From the NCBI GenBank assembly GCA_937873165.1, contig CALMVH010000279.1, positions 1 through 6,157 of the forward strand: a DNA stretch of 6,157 nucleotides, written 5' to 3'. The notes under the pieces were generated by a model that saw only the letters and a list, made by a program, of their open reading frames with translations, did not search any database and was not told the origin of the DNA. The first letter of the stretch is position 1. Each line of letters starts with the position of its first letter. Source of the DNA: an uncultured Rhodospirillales bacterium. Its GTDB lineage: Bacteria > Pseudomonadota > Alphaproteobacteria > CALMVH01. Made by a program: the position numbers and the translations under genes. Positions 5,225 to 6,157 of this stretch are shown piece by piece.

Positions 5225-6157
5225 ATGTCCGCTTACGATTGCCCGCTCGCCAGCGGTGCCCGGCTGCCGGATGAATTACCCGGCGGTCCATTGCGTCTTA
5301 CACCGGCGCTTCATCCGCTCGCCAGCGATTTCCTGAAGGATACGCGGCGCGTGTTTGAACTGGCGGACGGGTTTGGATCACCGCTAAACGTCGTGTTTCC
5401 CCAGATCGTCACCGAGAATGTGGCGCATTTCTCCCGCATATTCCGCGACATGGGGCTGCAGGGCCGCGTCTACATGTCCGCGAAGCCGAACAAGTCCGAG
5501 GCAATCCTGCGGCAGGCTGCGGCTGGCGGAGACTACATTGATGTGTCGTCCGCAAGACAACTGGCGCACGTAGTCGCAGCCGGATTTCGTCCGGAGCGCA
5601 TATCCGCGACCGGTCCGAAAAATATCGAGTACCTGTCGCTCGCACTCAGGCAGCAGGTGCTGATCATCATCGATAGCCTAGCTGAGTTGGAGACGCTCGA
5701 AAGCCTTTTAAAAAGTTCAAGAACATCAGAACCATCAACTGTCATGCTGCGGCTAGCCGACGCTGGCGAAGCCGCGACTGCACTCGGGATCCGCCCCGAG
5801 GATGTTCCGGTATGCCTTGATCGGCTCGTCGCAGGCAAGGATACCTTCCGCTTCATCGGCTTCGCCTGGCATGCCAGCGGCATCCCGGATGCGGCGCGGT
5901 TGCGCGCCATCGGGCACTGCTTGGAGGCAACCAAGGCGGCCATCGCCTGCGGGCTACGGCCCACCGCTGTAAACATTGGAGGCGGGTTTCGCATGAACTT
6001 TCTCGCCGATCGCGGCGAGTGGCACACCTACGTCAACGCCATCAAGGCCTCGGCCGTTGGGCGAGGGCCTATCCTTGGCTGGAACGGGAACACCTTTGGC
6101 TTTCGCAACGAAAGCGGCGTGGTGCGCGGGTCGGCCACGTTCAGGGATCATTATGAG
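5225..6157 (+). CDS. Fold-type III PLP-dependent decarboxylase, Y4yA-like (3' end outside window)
   Basis: The first 311 residues of a PLP enzyme with the alanine racemase/ornithine and diaminopimelate decarboxylase fold are present. Seen: the PLP-lysine strand VYMSAKPNKSEAIL with K87 as probable Schiff-base lysine (the usual wording is AVKAN); the following GGDYIDVSSARQL (101-113), matching the family's D-V-x-S segment; SATGPKN; H216 in GFAWHASGI, in place of the usual HVGS; and a phosphate-binding glycine loop VNIGGGF (249-255). The wording recalls the Y4yA group, named from a Rhizobium symbiotic plasmid gene; the substrate is unknown. Catalytic residues contributed from the C-terminal domain lie beyond the window. 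The ATG at 5225 lies 12 nt after the ATPase stop, in the same frame, without a clear Shine-Dalgarno; an in-frame TTG at 5219 is the only other start after that stop. A short AT-rich patch at about 5700-5745 uses codons rare in its surroundings. Confidence 0.8.
   Translation, partial: MSAYDCPLASGARLPDELPGGPLRLTPALHPLASDFLKDTRRVFELADGFGSPLNVVFPQIVTENVAHFSRIFRDMGLQGRVYMSAKPNKSEAILRQAAAGGDYIDVSSARQLAHVVAAGFRPERISATGPKNIEYLSLALRQQVLIIIDSLAELETLESLLKSSRTSEPSTVMLRLADAGEAATALGIRPEDVPVCLDRLVAGKDTFRFIGFAWHASGIPDAARLRAIGHCLEATKAAIACGLRPTAVNIGGGFRMNFLADRGEWHTYVNAIKASAVGRGPILGWNGNTFGFRNESGVVRGSATFRDHYE

Noticed and set aside
5533..6027. A 164-codon minus-strand frame across the PLP-enzyme gene
   Set aside because: It is antisense to a recognisable PLP-dependent enzyme, and no protein family is recognised.
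1..6157. CRISPR array, tRNA, rRNA or complete insertion sequence
   Set aside because: No regularly spaced repeats, no tRNA-like cloverleaf and no transposase motifs were seen on either strand.

Overview
The window (about 60% GC, dense coding) looks like chromosomal DNA of a Gram-negative proteobacterium. The best fit is an alphaproteobacterium, perhaps a sphingomonad. This rests on the PhoR-type H-box (FIADVSHELRTPLSSIIGF), the PhoB C-terminal wording (RTVDVHIRRLRKAL, then LIRTVRSAGYAL) and a stand-alone SWIB-domain protein. The taxonomic call is inference from recalled family sequences, not a search.

Layout. (1) Positions 1-1545 hold the 3' part of a phosphate-type sensor kinase gene (phoR) and the complete response regulator gene phoB, closed by a strong intrinsic terminator that overlaps the phoB stop codon. 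A REP-like hairpin repeat is read through as the C-terminal tail of the kinase. No pst or phoU genes lie between the two. (2) Positions 1563-2079 hold a small secreted protein of unknown function on the minus strand, with a readable sigma70-type promoter that settles its start codon. (3) Positions 2415-2750 encode a stand-alone SWIB/MDM2-domain protein. (4) Positions 2751-3173 are a non-coding stretch with short palindromes, ending in an AT-rich promoter/operator-like segment. (5) From 3174 to the window edge runs a tight three-gene operon: two consecutive CooC/MinD-type P-loop ATPases (overlapping by 4 bp) and, 12 nt later, the first 311 residues of a fold-type III PLP-dependent enzyme resembling the Y4yA group of decarboxylases.

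The operon at 3174-6157 is the part most likely to be undescribed. Both ATPases keep the CooC architecture, but the metal-binding Cys-x-Cys of characterised CooC reads Cys-Tyr-His in both. The first also lacks the signature lysine of its deviant Walker A motif and carries a Cys/His-rich C-terminal tail. A CooC-like pair placed with an amino-acid decarboxylase-type enzyme, and no carbon monoxide dehydrogenase gene in view, suggests a metal-handling or small-molecule (possibly metallophore) pathway. That function is inference, and the operon continues beyond the window.
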